From Orbicella faveolata (taxonomy: Eukaryota > Cnidaria > Anthozoa > Scleractinia > Merulinidae): a stretch of DNA of 64,000 bases. The DNA is taken from NCBI RefSeq assembly GCF_002042975.1, contig NW_018150325.1, forward strand, positions 2,282,420 through 2,346,419, read 5' to 3'. Shown here piece after piece: positions 11,769 through 23,900 of the stretch. The position numbers and the translations under genes were made by a program. The notes under the pieces are model-generated. The model worked only from the letters and a program-made list of their open reading frames with translations, was not told the origin of the DNA and ran no database searches. Each line of letters begins with the position of its first letter. Position 1 is the first letter of the stretch.

Positions 11769-14700
11769 TTACTTACAAGTGTACATGTTCACAATCTCCT
11801 TACACTTCTGACATTTCACTTGACAACACCAAAGAAATATACAATTGCAATTTCGTGTAACCTTGACCTGCTGAATGTTGTGGCCACGCCCACAACACAA
11901 CAACTCACAACCGTCGATTCCAGAAGAGGAAATGTTGCACTCACGACCCGCAGTCCCGAGGGTTCCCTCGCTTGCATCAGCGTCACAGTAATTGGGTGAT
12001 GGTTGGTAGTATAGTAAGTCTGCATCTGTAGGTCGCTTTAAGTGAGTGTATCTTGGTTTCAGTCTTTCTTTTCCTCTCCTGTTCAGTTTGATAATCATTT
12101 CCGCTGCACTGTCGTACTTTTGTTTAAGATGATCACCGACTTGACGGAAAGAAGGTTGTTGCATCCAACACGTTTTCAAGGAGCATGAGCCGGATAAACC
12201 ATGGCATTTGCATTTTCGCCACATTAATTTCGACAGCGCCTGATATAAAATTAAAAAATAACACGAATTTACGCGCCATCTTAAAATAACAAGCTTTTCT
12301 AGCTGAAATTAGTAATGTTATTTAGCCTGCCATTAATCACATTTATAGCGGAAACCGTAGTCATTTAAGTAAGTGTATTTCAAATCAGTTAATTCCCAAT
12401 TGTGGCCATAATGGATAGCTATTTCCGCTATCTCAAGTGTGACATTGCCATCTTGAATCTGAAAACCTGAAGAAACCGTGTTACGTCGTACTTGCAAAAA
12501 GCTACATTCAGTTTTTGCTATTTTTCACGATAAAGCTTTGTTCTAAACATGTACATGTATTTCCATAAAGAGAAATTAAAAATTAGTTTCTTTACCCCTG
12601 GGAGAGAGTGCAGCGAAACGAACAAAAAACATAGAAACGAAAAAGGATGAAATTTCAAAGAACATTATTTACCTTCCTTCCCGCTTTGCTGTTGTGTCTG
12701 TTCATGACCGCTCGTGGACTGTTTCCTCTCGCTCGAGCGTCAGTGAACTGCTCTGAAAACCAACTTCCAAACTTGATGTTACTACTACAACCTGACCAAG
12801 TCCAACCCTTCTGTGTTGCGCCACTCAGTGAACGGTCACAGTCACAACTCTCAGTATCGCCAGCGCTACAGGAGGCCGTGACAGCATGGGCGACACCAGC
12901 TGCTGTAATGGCGTGTAGATAAGCTGACTCTGGACTTGCTAGGGAGGCAATAAATAACGTATCATAAAATTCTTAAGGGAAGGACCTCCAGATTTCATAG
13001 TCCCACTTTAAAGTAACGCTTCTGCTAATTAATTAGAAAATGACTTCAACTGACCAAACGCGCTCAGACAAGAAACCTGATTGGGTGAATTGTTAAATCC
13101 CTGCTGAACGTATATACCGGGCGCTTAAAAGTATACATCAAGGAATATGCAGGACTTAAAGGAGGTTAACATATACAACGAACTGACCGTACTTGGCGGG
13201 ACAAACGTTGGTGGTATTAAAATGACCGTGCAAAAGAAAACAGTTTTACTTAGAATTCTAGGGGCAGCTCTAAATTAAAAATATTGCAAGGTAACCTAAC
13301 TGTGGAATGTGCGAGGAATGCGCAGATTTTCGTTTGCCAAGGTTGGCATATTTCAGGGAGGAATAATATAATTCTCTCCATACACTTACAAGCAGGCAAG
13401 TAAACCTAATATGCTTGTATCTTAGGACCACTAGGCACGTGGGTTTTTTTTTCCATCCATTCCTGTTCGAAGTTAACAGTCAATCTTTTCCAGTTCTTAG
13501 TACAAAACACGATGTCGCATCGTTTTCATGTGGGTATTCCATAAAAGCAAACAAATTTACATTTCGTTCAATCAGCGGATGGGAGTTTAGTTAAAAAGCT
13601 AAATTGTTTTCTTAGGTAAAATGTTATGACACGAACTTCGCTCTTGAGATGTTGTAACAATCTTTTTGACAAAAAGACAACACTACAAGATGTTTTTTTG
13701 TCGAACAACTTCGGTATTCAAGTTCTCTGGAAAAGGTTTAGATTCTGCAGACTAGTTTAGGTTATTTGCGGTTTGCGGTTTTACTTCAGCATGGTCCAGT
13801 ATGGGAGCAGTATGAGAACCTAGTTTTCTTAGCCATTACTAAAGCCGGTATAAAATTTCTCCAGAAATGAAAACGGTTCATGTTACGATGTCATCAGTTT
13901 CTTTCAAGACGCTCCGGTCTTCGCGCATAAAAAGTTTCACATGCATTCGAGCGAAAAATTCAATTCATTAAAGAGTTTTCCATAAGTCTTGTTTTTACTT
14001 TGTGATAACAGTTTTCAGTGGACTTATATTTCGTAATCAGTTCTCTTAAGATAACAAGAGGTAACCTTGGCCTGTTACAAATTTGTTTAGTCTAGCTGAG
14101 ATAAATTTCAAGAATGCTGGGTAAGGACATGAAACCCCCAACAAACATAAACTTCTAACAAAAACAAACCTGCAACAAAAATAATAACTAGCATTTATTT
14201 AGATGATGCTACAATAAATTCAGTGCTAGATGTGCTGTCATATATGACAATCGTTCTTCTGGAAATTTCTGTTTTCTATCCACTGATAAAATTTGCCTTT
14301 GGAGAGAATACTTAAAATCTGTTGGATTGCATATTTAACCTTAATATTTGCACAAATCAGCTTTGGTTAGAACAGTACTACTCCGAAGAGCAGATGCTGA
14401 GAGAAAGCGACACCAGCACAAAATACGAGCGGCAAGCAACTCCACTACAACCACCCTAGCACCTCCCCTATGTGGGAGCCCGGGTTGGACTCTACCGAGC
14501 CATCTCCGGGACACATCCAACCCCGACCTAATTTTCGTGGCGTTGTCAGTGCTCCTCAACGCTTTCGATGGACGAAAACCAATACCGTAATTGTCAATGA
14601 TTAGCTAAATTGCATTCGAACTAAAGAGTAACTTTGAGTTAAGAAGTTGTTACGTTGAAAACTGAGACTGCGGTCAAGCTACCCTAACTATTAAATCACA

Positions 14701-17022
14701 GTACACAAGAGGCTGTCAAGTACTGTCTGAAGCCTTAGCAGCGCTGGTTATTTGCTGAGTGCTGCACGGAACGCTAGAACTAATGACACTATCTAGGACT
14801 GTGACCTGGAATGCGTAGTGTGCTGAAAACACGCTGATTAAACAACGAGAACTTTGGTTTACGGGCGCTATGGCCTTATCTATAGACTTTGATGTCCAGA
14901 CTCAAGAATATCATAAAATTGTTAATTTTTACTAATTAAGTCTTGTGCGAATTTCTCGAGTAGATAACACTGTGACTGTTAAAGTGGCAAAAATCGTAAC
15001 CACAGTATATTTCTAAGCTTTAGATCAACCAAAAATGTTAATTGAAACTTGCTTTCTTTCTAAAGAGACTGCATCGAGTATTCCGAGCTTATATCCAAGG
15101 TATGGCACAATTATGAAGCCCAGTCGAGGCACACAGCTATTGAGAGTCTCTAGTCCTGTCTTTTTGTTCGTTATTTTTAAGGTTCTTGAATGTTTTTTAC
15201 GTTCTTTTTTATGTGATACTTAATCGAATTTCGCACACAAATGAAATTGAGCCCTATATGCAGATATACTGTAAAATTACCGCTGTTTGTACAAATGTTC
15301 CTTTGTGTTTCTCTTCCTTTCAGTGAAGTTTAAACTTGACTAGGAGCGCGAAATCGAACACCAAAAAGACTCAAAATTACAACGTCTCGGTCACAGAACG
15401 AACACAATGTGCAATCCCGTACGCTGTAAATAGAATAAACATCTTGTCGAAACAGCCATTTCCCCAGGAAATTGAACTAATCGGTGACCGCACCTAGCTG
15501 TGCGGTATTTTCTTCAGACATGACTGAACACATATATAAAACCTTTCAGTTTTGGAGGCCGTGGAATTTTACAAAAGTGAATAAGTCTAACTTGCCTGAA
15601 GCTATTTACTTTGTCTTTTATCAGTGTTTTTCACTTGCAATAGCAATAATTTTGGGGTTTCCTTCCAACTTCAAGCCGTGGATTAGGGCAAATCAACTAA
15701 TGCATTTTTCAGAACAAAATTTTTTTATTTCATCACGTAACAGGTTCAAAATGTGATTGTGGTTCAACAATGCAGTGCTTGAGAACTACGAATCAGTTGA
15801 TTGACTTCTCCAAACAGGACATCCTAGATAACTCAGTGTGGTTCACCATCGCAACTTAATGGTAATACCTTAAGTTTACAAGAAAAGTCAAAATACTGAA
15901 ATTATTTTAGCTATAGAAAGCTAACTGTTGTCCTAATTAAAGATCCTCTTCCGAGCAAGAGCCATAACAGTGTTACAAGACGATCGTGAAACCACAGTTC
16001 TGGCATCGCCTCAAAGTTTTAAAAATTTAATAGCTTTCCAAGTTGTTTCATTCGTCACGGTGACGAGTTGTTTTTCTTTCCTCTCCGATTTTTTATCGCT
16101 TCAACGGGGGTTAAAAAAGCAACTTTTTTTCATCATTAGTTTCGTTAATAGTATCACGTCTTAACAGGGTCAGGGAAATTTGTAATGGTAAGACAAAACT
16201 TGCGCGCCATTTCGTGGCCTTGAAAATTTATAAAACTCTTTCTTCTGTAAACAATAAAAAAATCGGCCAATGTGTCATTTTCACACAACAAAAGCGACTT
16301 CAAGATCACAAGCGTAGCGCCTATGAATAAGGTATAAAGTTATTACCTTATTTCGTTTAACGGCCTACAGACACACAACTCAACTAACTGTTGATAAATG
16401 GAATAACTTTCACTCAATCGAGCGCCGCATGAGTTTTTAAAAGTGGACTGATAACCTTGTCTGCCCCAGCTCCTGACAAATAAACTCTCTATACGCTAAG
16501 AAAACGAAACCTCTTGGTTTAAGTAAACAGATCTTAAACCTGTCAACTCAGGGAATCATGTGTAATACTTTAAATCTAGACACTTACCTCGTTTCAGTAT
16601 GGGATCGAATAGTGTACCTGATTCAGGCACAGCAGAACAGTTCCATCGTCTCAAACGAAACTGAATCTGGCATTCTTCGACGGCTTCTTTCGCTCCCTTA
16701 GCGACACTAGCCATCAGAGTTGGGTGTCTCCGGCAGAGGTCTCTTTGTTTTGTGTTAAGCTGTGGAGTTGTAAAACACATAAGAGCTGCCTTCTTTGCCG
16801 GATCCGTAGAAAGTGGCGTGTGTGTCCCTAACGTCCTGGAAATAACAGACGAAGGAAAATCAGTTAAATTCCTCCCATTCCTCTTCACCGGCGATGTTTG
16901 AACAGGTTGACATGACACAACAAAAACGAAGGTAAGTTAGCAATGAAAATTACTCACCACCAAACTGACTCGCTCTCTTTAGAGAAACATAAACAAATAA
17001 CGAAGATCCAAAGAAACCTCAT
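11769..17022 (-). CDS. Wnt: Wnt family secreted signalling ligand
   Basis: Four exons in transcript order: 16958-17022, 16588-16835, 12673-12938, 11769-12239. Phases join exactly and give 349 aa. The signal peptide is MRFLWIFVICLCFS. Hallmarks are ECQIQFRLRRWNCS, the AGVAHAVTASCS block, ARAVMN-like MNRHNSKAGRK, KCKCHGLSGSC (containing the serine that Porcupine acylates), CELLCCGRGHN and a C-terminal YTCK. There are 24 cysteines after the signal peptide, the full Wnt complement. By homology it is a lipidated ligand for Frizzled/LRP receptors in axial patterning. Subfamily is uncertain: GSCSLKTCW, KYDSAAEM and KEIVNMYTCK lean to Wnt5, GIDGCELLCCGRGHN to Wnt3, and AITAAGVAHAVT to Wnt7. A tree is needed. 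No lesion was seen. Confidence 0.95.
12939..16587. other. Large intron of the Wnt gene (3.6 kb)
   Basis: It lies between the exon encoding the RRWNCS block and the exon encoding the AGR block. No spliceable exon was recognised. A GC-richer patch at 14341-14590 is open on both strands (see findings). The rest is AT-rich with no obvious repeat. Confidence 0.7.
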
Positions 17023-20000
17023 GTTCTTCGATTGATTAACTCGCCGCCGGCTGTCCAACGAAAATCGCTTTGGGTTTGGTTTTCTTTCCAGTTGAGGGAA
17101 CCGCACGTTTTTTTTTTGTTGCAATACTCTGTAGACGTGTCTTTTCCTAAATGCCTAATAAAAGGCTAGAATTGGAATTAACCAGGTGTCAACAGTTTAA
17201 GAGGGTGTCATTCAAACCAGCTAATAAAACCCGCATTCAAAAAGTGATTAAAACCTCCAACCCATCGAAATCAAGTCGCCCTGAAAATGACGCAATGTCG
17301 CCTTCATCGGAGCTTTTCAGAGAGCGCTCGAATTAATATCAAGCAAGCCCATTGTTCCGTTCAAATAAGGATTTATTATGATGTTTAATAGAATGAAATT
17401 TGGTCAATTTGTTTTAGGTGGCAAATATATCGTCGGTTCACTGCGCTGATTAAAAATACGCTTAAAAGAGTTCACACGATGGGTGAAATTATATCGATTT
17501 AATTGTCATTATCAGGAACGCTTTAAAACCAGAATCACTCCTTAGGGAATCAATGTGAGAAACGCAGGGTTATCGCTGAAACTGGGACTAACAAGACTTC
17601 ATTTGTGATGGTTAAGTTTTCTCTCCCGCGAATCATTTTATCCCGATTTTCAGAAGCCGCCTGATGTCAAAATTTATCGGAAGTGCGTAGCTTGTCTTTT
17701 GTAGTGGGCGGAATTTGGCCAGCGCAGAAAACAAACTGTTCGAGTAATTAGCCGTTTTCGACACAATATATTACATACCTTTCACAATCAATTAATTATA
17801 GCTATCCCAGAGCGATCACAATAGATATACGCTTTGTGCGGCCTCTGGGGGCCTTTAAGGAAGGAAGCCATTTGAAAAAGGAAATTTTAATTTAATACTG
17901 AGGACAAGAAACAGAATGGCAGTTCTCTTTATTTTCAGTTGTTCGCCTCCATCTTTTACGTGCGATTTCTGTTTGAAGTGATTTCTTTCTCGCCGTTGTC
18001 ACGTAGGTGAGATACCGACAATTGCTTAATTCATTGCGACTTACAGTTATATCCTTGAAAGTTAATCAAACTCTTCTATAACCGGAATGATTATTCTAAT
18101 AACTGTCTCGATTTTTGTCTGAAAACAGCACGGGCTGGTTTTCCTACTCACATAAAACGACGGAAAACCTTTTCAAAGCTTTTCTGTGATATTGACAACG
18201 AACAAATATTATCTCTCGGGGGTTTGCCTGTGACTTTGGAAGTAGCGCGGGTTTCGCAGACAATGTCAATGGCAGTTGCAGCTGGTTTTATAGGTACAGA
18301 ACCTGTGGTGATATCATAATCCACGACAAGGTTTGGTTCATGCAAACTAAAGCTGTGTCAACATATCATCAAAAAAGTCTAGCGCAATCTATCGGGGATT
18401 TAGAATATAGTCGGTTTTGCCCTGTGTAAACATCGAAATAAAGCGGCTTACTTGAAAGACACAACAAATTAGTGCGAAAAATTGTTCACATTTTCTCAAA
18501 AAGAGGCCCTAAATGAAAACCGTAACGGACACTTCCTTTAGGAGGTTAAAAATTTACGAGTTTTTGTCATCTTGTTGTCGTTTAAAAGGTTTATCCGATC
18601 GCGACATTAAGCTAAAAGACTCGGTCTTTTTAGCGCGTCCTTGGTGTGTAAGAAAATCGTTTAGGATGGGGGAATAAAATCGTTAAGGGTCGAAGGTTGC
18701 TCAGGATAGTTAAACATTCGCCTTCGGAAATGTCTCATTGCCAGTAACTACCAAACTATAGAGTCTTCGCACGATTCCTTGCTGGACTCATTGCCTTTTA
18801 AACCGGGCCCAGATGAAGACTGGTCATACAGCTTCACTACGTTCTGCAGTATTTTCAAATGAAATCTTACCTACTTGATCGTCAGCTTAGCTTAAGATAA
18901 CTATTGTTGGAATTAATTAGGCCAGAGTGTTTTGATGTCAAGAAGCTCTCAGGAGTGATTAATCTGTGTTATTCCTCTTCGCCAGATTTCAAACTGATTA
19001 CATTTTTCCACATAGCATCGAGACTACAAAAGTTTTTTGGTCTATAAAGAATTATATATCCATGAACTTAGGACCACCCATATCTCATACCAGACGTGGG
19101 TGTTAGCGTGACCGAAAAGACTGCAGTTCATTGTCTCGGGAATTTTGAATGAAGTGGATTCTTTCAGTTGAATCAAGTAGCCTGTTGTATCATACAGTCG
19201 GTGAACCTCTCCTTACGGACAGAGTCACATTACAGACGGTTAACTTGGTCTCAACGAAAGAAAGTGAAGAGAAATAGAGTCAGTCCCCCAGAATAGATGT
19301 TTTTCTTTTATGACTTGAGATCACTCCAGGTGTCTCAGGAGAGTCTAGATCATGTGACAGGAATTAGCCCCGGTAACTCCAGGACGCACGTGGCAACATT
19401 ATCCGCAAGAGAACTGGGTACCATCTCTAAAAATAATTTACGAAGGAATTCCTTGTGCTAACGCCAATATCTCTTACACTTCACACTCTCCTGTCCTTTC
19501 GCTGATCATATGCAACACGCGCTAGTTCAATTCTCAAACAAGACATTTTTTCCCCTTCAAGCGTGGGCTGTTCAAAGGATGATGACTGGTTATAGTTCAA
19601 CGATAAATTTTCTCTGATTCTTAATGGTTTAAATCGATCGAGTGACGCGATATTGTTCATTGGCGGAAAGACACAATCTGCTCTCAGTGCCCGTCCGAGG
19701 AAAATACCCAGAGGGATTGCACTCGTCCGTGAAAATGCGGGCCTATAGGAAAAAAGTTGAAAGTCGCAACTTGCCTGTTTTCTTTTTCAAAGTTTACATT
19801 TTGCTTAGACGCCTTTCATCTTAAAAAGTTGAACACAATTCAATCTGATCTTTGAACTGGCGCGCGGAAGAAAATTTAGTGATGAACATCAAACACAATA
19901 GAGTGTTTATGACTGGGAACATCAAATTTCCGCGGGGAAGCTATCAGCCGATAGTTCCTCGCAGTTTTCTTCAACACTTATCCGCTGATTCCAACTTATA

Positions 20001-20942
20001 CAGCTAAAGAGCGTTAACGAGGGGAGGGGGTGGGGTGCAATCGGTTAATGAGAAAATAGAACAGAAAACTCACACCACACGATATTTAATACAATTATAT
20101 GACAATTTATTTTGTATTCTGTAGCTCGCAGATGCTATTTCATGATTGTTATATCATTTGAAGATTAAATTTAGGTATTTGTTTACAATAAGCCAATGAC
20201 AGCAACAGAAGAGTAAAGATGGAATACCATGGGAAAGGAATAATAAAATGCACCGAGAAAGACCACTGACAATGCCTCAATGTACAACGTAATGTTAAAC
20301 GATTCGTTAGTTCTCACAAGTTGCAAAACTTTCTCTTCTTTTATAGCGGGAAACGCGCAAACGCGCGAGAGGCTGGGGAGACGCACACGAAGCGCAAACA
20401 GTGTCGAGCCCCACGCAAGACCGCCGCGACTCAACACTCAGTGGCCTATTCAATGTGCCTGGGGTTTCTTTATACTTCCCTCCCCAGTTCCTTCCTTCCT
20501 CGCTTCATACTACGCACGGGGGCCACGCACAAGACAACGAAACGCCTTGAGGATGAGGCGGATAAGGAAACAATGAGCTATTTGATCTGCAGTCAACTCT
20601 TAAAAATAAAATGAACGAATACAAAATAAAAGAAACGTGAAGTCTTTGGCGCGGCGATAAATAACGATTTTTTTTAGTCAGTATTGGACAATTTGTTTAT
20701 ACAATGCCGTCTTAACCCGATCACGCCATTGAGCGATGAAAACTGGATTTCTCCTTAAGAAACAAATTCAGATAAGCAGCTAACAACAATAAAGGAAGTC
20801 ATTAATAAAATAAATTTGTTGCAATATGTAAACAAATTTGTCTAATTGTTGTAAAAAAAATGCACTAAAAATTCACTTGTCTAAATGTTCTCAGAAATCT
20901 TTTGGCAAGCTCCAGAGCCAAAGATTTTGTGGATATTGCTCC
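17023..20942. other. Intergenic region upstream of Wnt and downstream of TMX2
   Basis: About 3.9 kb with no supported gene. It should hold the Wnt promoter and upstream control DNA. CTTTGAA-type words (LEF/TCF core) occur at 18172, 19571, 19786 and 19850. Short ORFs at 18148-18345 and 20183-20614 have no domains. The right end includes the TMX2 3' UTR. Confidence 0.6.
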
Positions 20943-23900
20943 TTAATCTGCTTTGTCCTTATCCTTCTTTGCATTCTTCTCTTTCAATTTTCCTTTCTCT
21001 TCTGCAGCTTTCTTCAGTTCTTTTAAGTTGAAATCACGCTCAATATTGACCTGCAATGAGAAAAGAAAAGTTATGACATATATAAAGTGGAGATTTGCTT
21101 TCTCACAGCTAGATCTGGAAGATCACAAATGTTGCCTGTTGGGACCTCTTGTTGATGCTCCTCCCCCCTCCCCCCTCCACACCTGCCCCCTATCCCTCCC
21201 CTCCCCTCCCCATCCAAAACGATGGCTGTCCAATTTGAAAATAAATTAAGTATTTGTCAATCCAGCCTAATAAGCTTTTGAACATGGCAAATTCTCTACA
21301 AAATGGATTTGCCCAGATCTGGTGCAAAAAAGGTGTAAAGCTACAAAACTGAATCTTTTCTTTCATATGAGGGTGAACTGACAACCCATCAAGAAGATCC
21401 GGAGATTTGGTCTGTATATGATAGACTCTTGGATAATCTAAACTGGCTTGCAGGCATGCTTACAACTCCACTGACCTGCCTCTTCAATGGACCTGTGAGA
21501 ATCTTCTAAATGCTTGCAAAGTTATTCATCCTGGGCATTACTCCCTGAACTGTACTGTGCTCCTGAACTGTACTGTGCTCATAAAGTCCTACAAGGCTAT
21601 GTGCCACTCCTTACCTCAGTGAATGTATATTTGGTGATAACACCCCTCCTATCTACTAATGGCCTCCTTTTTGTCTCTTTTCCTCCTTCATAGAGAATCA
21701 AACTTGGAAGTTGCNGACAACCCATCAAGAAGATCCGGAGATTTGGTCTGTATATGATAGACTCTTGGATAATCTAAACTGGCTTGCAGGCATGCTTACA
21801 ACTCCACTGACCTGCCTCTTCAATGGACCTGTGAGAATCTTCTAAATGCTTGCAAAGTTATTCATCCTGGGCATTACTCCCTGAACTGTACTGTGCTCCT
21901 GAACTGTACTGTGCTCATAAAGTCCTACAAGGCTATGTGCCACTCCTTACCTCAGTGAATGTATATTTGGTGATAACACCCCTCCTATCTACTAATGGCC
22001 TCCTTTTTGTCTCTTTTCCTCCTTCATAGAGAATCAAACTTGGAAGTTGCTTAGAAACAGCAGATCCATCTACCTTGTGCCTGGGAATTAAAAAAAAGAA
22101 CAAATAAACATGTCAGGCAATCAAATCCTTTTACCATCAATTTTGTAGACTGATAGACAAAGCATTGACTGTATGAATTAGCCAAAACAAAAATACATTT
22201 AGAAGAAGTTCTCAAATAGTTCATGTATTCCCCAAAATCTCAAATAACAAAGTAACATTACAGAGAACAAAGGCGACAGATTCAGAAAGCCAGAATATGT
22301 CTGGGAAATTGCATATAAAACTTTAAATTTTACAGGCTTACTTTTCAGCTATGATTGGATACTTTCCAACATCAAGTTTTCCAAATCTAAGGTGACTATG
22401 ATTGTATCTGTAAAAATAAGAATAAAGTTCAATGGGAAACAATGAGAAACAAAAGCCGGTCAAAGGCAAGTCAATATTCTTCACAATAAATTATTTACTT
22501 ATGGCGACGACACTCAAACCATGAACAATTGACATTATTTTTTTCCCTTTTCAACGACTACAGAATTAGCACTTGTCATATTACCAAGTGCATTTAGCAT
22601 TTTTATATTGTAAAAGAAAAAAAGGAAAACCAGTAAAAATGTGAATCTTGCAAATTATATGAATAGCCTTCATTCTATAGTCACCACAGAAATGGACAAA
22701 AAAATGCACTCAAGGGCCATTACTGTAAAGGGAAATAGATTAAAATGTACCACATAGTTGAAGTTGATTAGAAAAAAAAAAGTGTGCTACCTTAGTGACA
22801 ATTCAGCAAATGTTGGAGCAAATCTGACACATGGTGGACACCAAGGAGCATAAAATTCCACCAGCCACGTGACAGATGGATCATCACGCAGAGCATCCTA
22901 GAACAGGAAAAGTTATTTGAAAGATATGCTGCATGTTAACAATTGATCTTAAAGGAGCTCAGTCACGGTATTTTGAGTTATTTTGGCCACATACAAAATT
23001 ACCTTTAAATGGTAGGAAACCTGAAATTACAGTTTAATAAGATAGAAAAACACCAAAGAGATAATGATAAACCATCAAGGAACAAGGATGGCTAAGGATG
23101 GAGAAGATGAACACAGATTACAAACGACGAATTTGAAAAATTGAGGCTTTTTTTTCAATGTGCGCAAACAGTGACGTAGCTCCTTTACTACGAAAGTTTG
23201 ATTAAAGTGGCTCTAGAACAAGCCTGGCTTGACTATACTCCCCTTCCTTAAAATTACAGTGCATCAACCTTGTTCCCAGGGTCTCTCTTCTTCCTGCCAT
23301 CCACTCAAGAGAGACCCTGGGAATGAGGTTGACAGTGCATCTCTCTACTCAGGTCAATTGACAATTCAGTAAATTACTGACAAGGAAAGACCATTACAAA
23401 GATTGCTCAAATGATAGCTTGTGGTAGACTCTAGTCACTTAATACTGCTACTATCATCCCTACATTACAGACAAGTATAAACAAAAGATTCAGATCTTAC
23501 ATCAAGTGCTGGTCCTCTAAAGAAGTGTATCTCGTCTGGTCCACTGTATGATGGCTCAGGAAATAATAAAAATAACACTGAGGAAAAGAAACATGGATTG
23601 TACTTGAGAAAACTGCTCCAACTCTTTCATCTTTAGAGTATCTTGAATTAGTTAAAGGTACTTATTCAAAAAACTTCACTCTAAACCTCCCTTGGCTCCC
23701 AACTCAGGAAAGAAAAGATTGAAATTTTAAGGTAAGAAAAAAATATACACCTTCAATCTGACAACATTCCCAAGAAAATTAAGATTTACATTTAATTATA
23801 GTACATCAAATGTACTAGCTACTGTGCAACCTTTCAACAGAAATGGTATAGTACCAGGCAAGGACTATGAACATTTTAACATTGGCACTGCAAATTATGT

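Noticed and set aside
12647-12922. 91-codon plus-strand ORF with a signal-peptide-like start
   Set aside because: It is the antisense shadow of the Wnt exon at 12673-12938, which explains its open frame.
20183-20614. Overlapping ORFs on both strands near 20.2-20.6 kb
   Set aside because: GC-richer patch without domains or splice logic; no product can be named.
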